Assembly (NCBI GenBank): GCA_015061685.1
Contig: SUWD01000004.1
Coordinates: 1-64,000 of the forward strand
DNA from: Lentisphaerota bacterium
Lineage (GTDB): Bacteria; Verrucomicrobiota; Lentisphaeria; Victivallales; Victivallaceae
Reading direction: 5' to 3'
DNA length: 64,000 nucleotides
The notes under the pieces are model-generated. The model worked only from the letters and a program-made list of their open reading frames with translations. It searched no databases and was not told the origin of the DNA. The stretch's first letter is position 1. Each line of letters starts with the position of its first letter. This document shows positions 61,439-64,000 of this stretch, piece after piece. A program made the translations under genes and the position numbers.

Positions 61439-62674
61439 TCAATTCCCCCGTTCCCAAAACCGGCGGAATTTGCCGATAACTTTATTGAAACCGCCTTCCG
61501 GAGAGGCAACGTAATTCTGCTGGAAAAATGCTGCCACTTTCAACGCTCCCCAAATCGCACTGAATCGGGGAGACGCCAGATCAGCACCACCGGCTTCCAC
61601 CGGCAAACCAATGCGGCAATCCAAATCAAATGTGTCACTGAACAACTCTTTACTGCGGAAATAATCCGCTCCGCCGCCGGTCAGAATACCACCGGCCCCC
61701 AATGCCTGCGGAGCGTTTTTCTCCTGAAGCTGACAGCGGATCACTTCAAATATCTCCCGCAGACGGGCATCGACGATAACTTCAAAAGACGATACCGGTA
61801 TGGAACGCATCCTGCCGGTAACTCCGGGCAATTCAAGAGTACTCTTTTTCTCTTTTACCGCTTTTTCCAATGTGCCGCTCTCAAGCAGACGGCGGCAGGC
61901 ATCAATGTGCAGTTTCAAGCCGATCGCCAGATCATTGGCAACATGCTCCATACCCAGTTGAACCACTCCCGAAGCACAAACTCCGCGATCAAAATAAACC
62001 AGATATTCAGTCGCTCCGGCTCCGAGGTCGATAAGCAATGCCCCGTTTTCCCTTTCAGCATCACTGCAAATACCGATGCCGGTCGCCAAAGGAGAAAATA
62101 CCGGCTCCATCCGCACATTCTCCACTCCGGCATTGATGACCGCTGACCGGAAATTCTCCAGACGGCTCGCCACAGCGTGAATAACATGTACAAAAGCTTC
62201 CAGACGCCGTCCGGAGTGACGCAGAGGATTGCTGACCCGCCGGTTGTCAACCAGATAATAGGATATCGAAGTATTGATGATCTCACGGCCGCCGGTCAGA
62301 GGAATTACTTTGGCATTTTCATTGGCTTCCTGCTTTTCCGCCTCGGTAATCACCCCGTCGGGATTTTTCACCGTCACGATGCCTTTGGATTGTTTGGATT
62401 CAATACCGCAGCCGGAAACCAGCAAAGTAAGCAGCTGGCAATTCACCAGCTGCCCTCCGGAACTGCGGTCGGCATCTTCCAGAGCCTTGCTCAAGGCATC
62501 TTCGGCACGCTCCATGTCCGAAATTTCGCCTTTGATAACGGCTCCGGGGGCATGAACCATCCCCTGCCCGATAACGGAACTCAATTCGCCGCGGCTGCCG
62601 ACTTCTCCGATCAGCACGCAAACCTTGGATGTGCCGAATTCAACCGCACAAACCACATTATTTTTATGAAACAT
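61439..62674 (-). CDS. ftsA: Cell-division protein FtsA
   Basis: A 411-residue actin-like protein that anchors FtsZ to the membrane. Phosphate-binding motif 1 is CAVEFGTSKVCVLIGE, the second phosphate loop LIDLGAGATEYLVYFD, and the adenosine region GGILTGGGADYF. The amphipathic C-terminal helix (GGFNKVIGKFRRFWERGN) matches the membrane-targeting sequence of FtsA. The frame extends 30 codons upstream, but the ATG at 62674 begins right at the conserved fold. It lies six bp before ftsZ. Confidence 0.93.
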   Translation of the reverse strand: MFHKNNVVCAVEFGTSKVCVLIGEVGSRGELSSVIGQGMVHAPGAVIKGEISDMERAEDALSKALEDADRSSGGQLVNCQLLTLLVSGCGIESKQSKGIVTVKNPDGVITEAEKQEANENAKVIPLTGGREIINTSISYYLVDNRRVSNPLRHSGRRLEAFVHVIHAVASRLENFRSAVINAGVENVRMEPVFSPLATGIGICSDAERENGALLIDLGAGATEYLVYFDRGVCASGVVQLGMEHVANDLAIGLKLHIDACRRLLESGTLEKAVKEKKSTLELPGVTGRMRSIPVSSFEVIVDARLREIFEVIRCQLQEKNAPQALGAGGILTGGGADYFRSKELFSDTFDLDCRIGLPVEAGGADLASPRFSAIWGALKVAAFFQQNYVASPEGGFNKVIGKFRRFWERGN

Positions 62675-62775
62675 CTGACTAACCGGTCCCTGTTGTTCTT
62701 TAACCTGTACTATACCGCTTGAAATATAACTCCATACCGGCAAATAGTCAAGCTTTTTATGCAAAAAAAAGCGTT

Positions 62776-63141
62776 CTAACGCACTGTCCCCAGACTTAAT
62801 ATCCGTATCGGCAGCAAAATGACCTGATAAATCAATTCAAACGGAGCCGTACCGCCGGCAATGCAATTCTGTACGCCATCATCAAACATCCCGAATGGAG
62901 CCCCGAGCGTACACTGCAATATCCCTGCCGGAAGCAGTAAAATCGACAATGTGGATTCGCCGATTTTCATCAATCCTATGCCGCTTGACTGTAACGTGCT
63001 GATCGTATGAGGGCTCCAGATCGCCGCCAGTTCCAGAGCTTTGGGAGCGGCAGCTGTTACCGTTGCCGGATCAACCGCTTTCGCCGACGGCAGAAATGCC
63101 GTAAACAACAAAAGAAATATCAGCAGCAAATACTTTTTCAT
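62776..63141 (-). CDS. Small exported protein, unknown
   Basis: A 121-residue protein with a signal peptide (MKKYLLLIFLLLFTAFLPSAKA). A hydrophobic stretch (about 60-80, IGESTLSILLLPAGILQCTLG) and a second near the end (FELIYQVILLPIRIL) suggest membrane association, and the protein has two Cys. No family is recognised. It starts 3 bp after the stop of the GT-C-like gene at 63145 and ends about 100 bp before ftsA, all leftward. Confidence 0.65.
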   Translation of the reverse strand: MKKYLLLIFLLLFTAFLPSAKAVDPATVTAAAPKALELAAIWSPHTISTLQSSGIGLMKIGESTLSILLLPAGILQCTLGAPFGMFDDGVQNCIAGGTAPFELIYQVILLPIRILSLGTVR

Positions 63142-63144
63142 CTC

Positions 63145-64000
63145 TCATTTCCCTATTCTGTACAACCGGCATCCGGGCAAGTCAGACACATTCAAAGCTT
63201 CTCCCCGGAATACCGCAATTTTGTCATGCAAAGTGATCCAGGAATTAAGATACAGCATATCCCCGCGATTGTCAAGTCTTTGCGGAATATTATCCCCGAT
63301 GATGATACCACACTCGCCGGAATTCAACACCTCTGTCCGGTGCAGAGGATAGATAAAGCAGGGCAATTCACCGTAATCTCCGGCATCCCCACGGCATGAA
63401 ACACTCATAACTTCTTCACTGTGCTTGCCATCCAATCCGTTGAAAATGCCCTCATCACACTCAAAAAATGCCATTGCTTCCAATGTACCGGGATTCAAAC
63501 GCTGCTGATTTGCCAGCAATACTCTTTCCGGAATGCCGCAACGTACCGGGAATCCGGCCGATGCCCGGAACACCGGATAAATATTTAACGGCAATGTATC
63601 ATGGATTTGAGAAAAAGATTCCGCATAATCAACAAACTGCCAGTCACTCCTCTGCAGAATAAATCCCGCCCCGCCCAGAAGCAGAGCTGCGGCAATCGAT
63701 GCGTAACGCCACTTCTCAAACCTGCCGGTAAATTCCGCCAGACCGATCCCTCCGGCAACTGCCAATGCCGCAGGAAGATATAAATAACACCTCGCCGGGC
63801 CGCCATTGCTGAATACCGCCAGCAAAAACGGCAGAAAAAGCAGAAAAAGTATTATCCAACGCCGGTAATTTTTACTGACAAAAAAGAATAAAGATGCCAA
63901 AGATGACGGAACAAGGATCAATGACAGAAAGGTACTTTCAAGAAACATTCCGAAACTGTCAAGCCCGGTAATTTCAACGCCCCACGCTTGACCGCTTCGC
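63145..64000 (-). CDS. GT-C-like membrane protein, C-terminal part (cut by window end)
   Basis: The frame is open to the last base of the window: the Met at 63948 is preceded in frame by sense codons (VEITGLDSFG), so the true start lies outside. The visible 284 residues contain three hydrophobic helices followed by a periplasmic part of about 170 residues (from about QRSDWQFVDYAESF). The arrangement resembles the C-terminal half of the GT39/ArnT-like proteins at 45016 and 52708. Lipid-linked sugar transfer is inferred from this layout only. Confidence 0.6.
   Translation of the reverse strand, partial: RSGQAWGVEITGLDSFGMFLESTFLSLILVPSSLASLFFFVSKNYRRWIILFLLFLPFLLAVFSNGGPARCYLYLPAALAVAGGIGLAEFTGRFEKWRYASIAAALLLGGAGFILQRSDWQFVDYAESFSQIHDTLPLNIYPVFRASAGFPVRCGIPERVLLANQQRLNPGTLEAMAFFECDEGIFNGLDGKHSEEVMSVSCRGDAGDYGELPCFIYPLHRTEVLNSGECGIIIGDNIPQRLDNRGDMLYLNSWITLHDKIAVFRGEALNVSDLPGCRLYRIGK

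Noticed and set aside
1..64000. CRISPR arrays, tRNA and rRNA genes
   Set aside because: No regularly spaced repeat array, tRNA cloverleaf or rRNA-like sequence was recognised; a dedicated search could still find a short RNA gene.

Overview
The window looks like the chromosome of a Lentisphaerota (Victivallales-like) bacterium. This is an inference from three things: prepilin-type proteins carrying the 'H-X9-DG' tail next to secreted carbohydrate-active proteins, a Gram-negative cell plan (LolCD, lipoproteins, signal peptidase I with a long insert), and a divergent ftsA-ftsZ pair. No rRNA, tRNA or CRISPR array was seen.

Layout. 1-3.5 kb is an accessory, AT-rich stretch: the end of one gene, a HEAT-like gene remnant, then a four-gene operon of unknown proteins (membrane protein, two soluble proteins, lipoprotein) enclosed by 99-bp inverted repeats that each carry an inward-facing promoter. 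3.5-16 kb is a carbohydrate region: GH13 and GH127 enzymes, a large exported protein of unknown glycosidase-like type with a stand-alone copy of its N-terminal domain, a beta-helix pectate-lyase-like protein, a GntR-type regulator and two pseudopilins, each placed just upstream of an exported protein. 15.6-21.5 kb is a leftward cluster of dehydrogenases, an epimerase-like protein and a metallo-hydrolase, with a divergent LacI regulator. 21.6-23 kb is decayed: a frameshifted exported protein and three kinds of dispersed repeat.

23-38.9 kb is mostly core: an EF-G paralogue, a Gfo/Idh/MocA oxidoreductase, an acyl-ACP thioesterase, fba, then a leftward operon gyrA-folP-cdaA-ybbR-PpiD/SurA-like-speD (gyrase, folate, cyclic di-AMP, envelope folding, polyamine synthesis). 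39-54.4 kb holds rpmF-plsX with a membrane glycosyltransferase and a lipoprotein, azlCD, a rightward operon of two GT-C-like proteins with lolC, lolD, an EamA transporter and a MATE transporter, and a leftward set GT39-mnmA-nudC. 54.7-64 kb runs leftward: a GT-C-like protein (cut by the window), a small exported protein, ftsA, ftsZ, a His/Pro-rich exported protein, lepB, a YihY-like protein, O-acetylhomoserine sulfhydrylase and a 5'-nucleotidase-like phosphatase.

Dispersed repeats tie the window together. R1 is about 281 bp, with imperfect terminal inverted repeats, exact 8-bp target duplications at both complete copies and an internal consensus-like promoter. R2 is up to 488 bp, with 19-bp perfect inverted ends and several strong hairpins. 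R3 is a 43-bp palindrome. One R1 copy places its promoter directly upstream of the GT39-mnmA-nudC genes.
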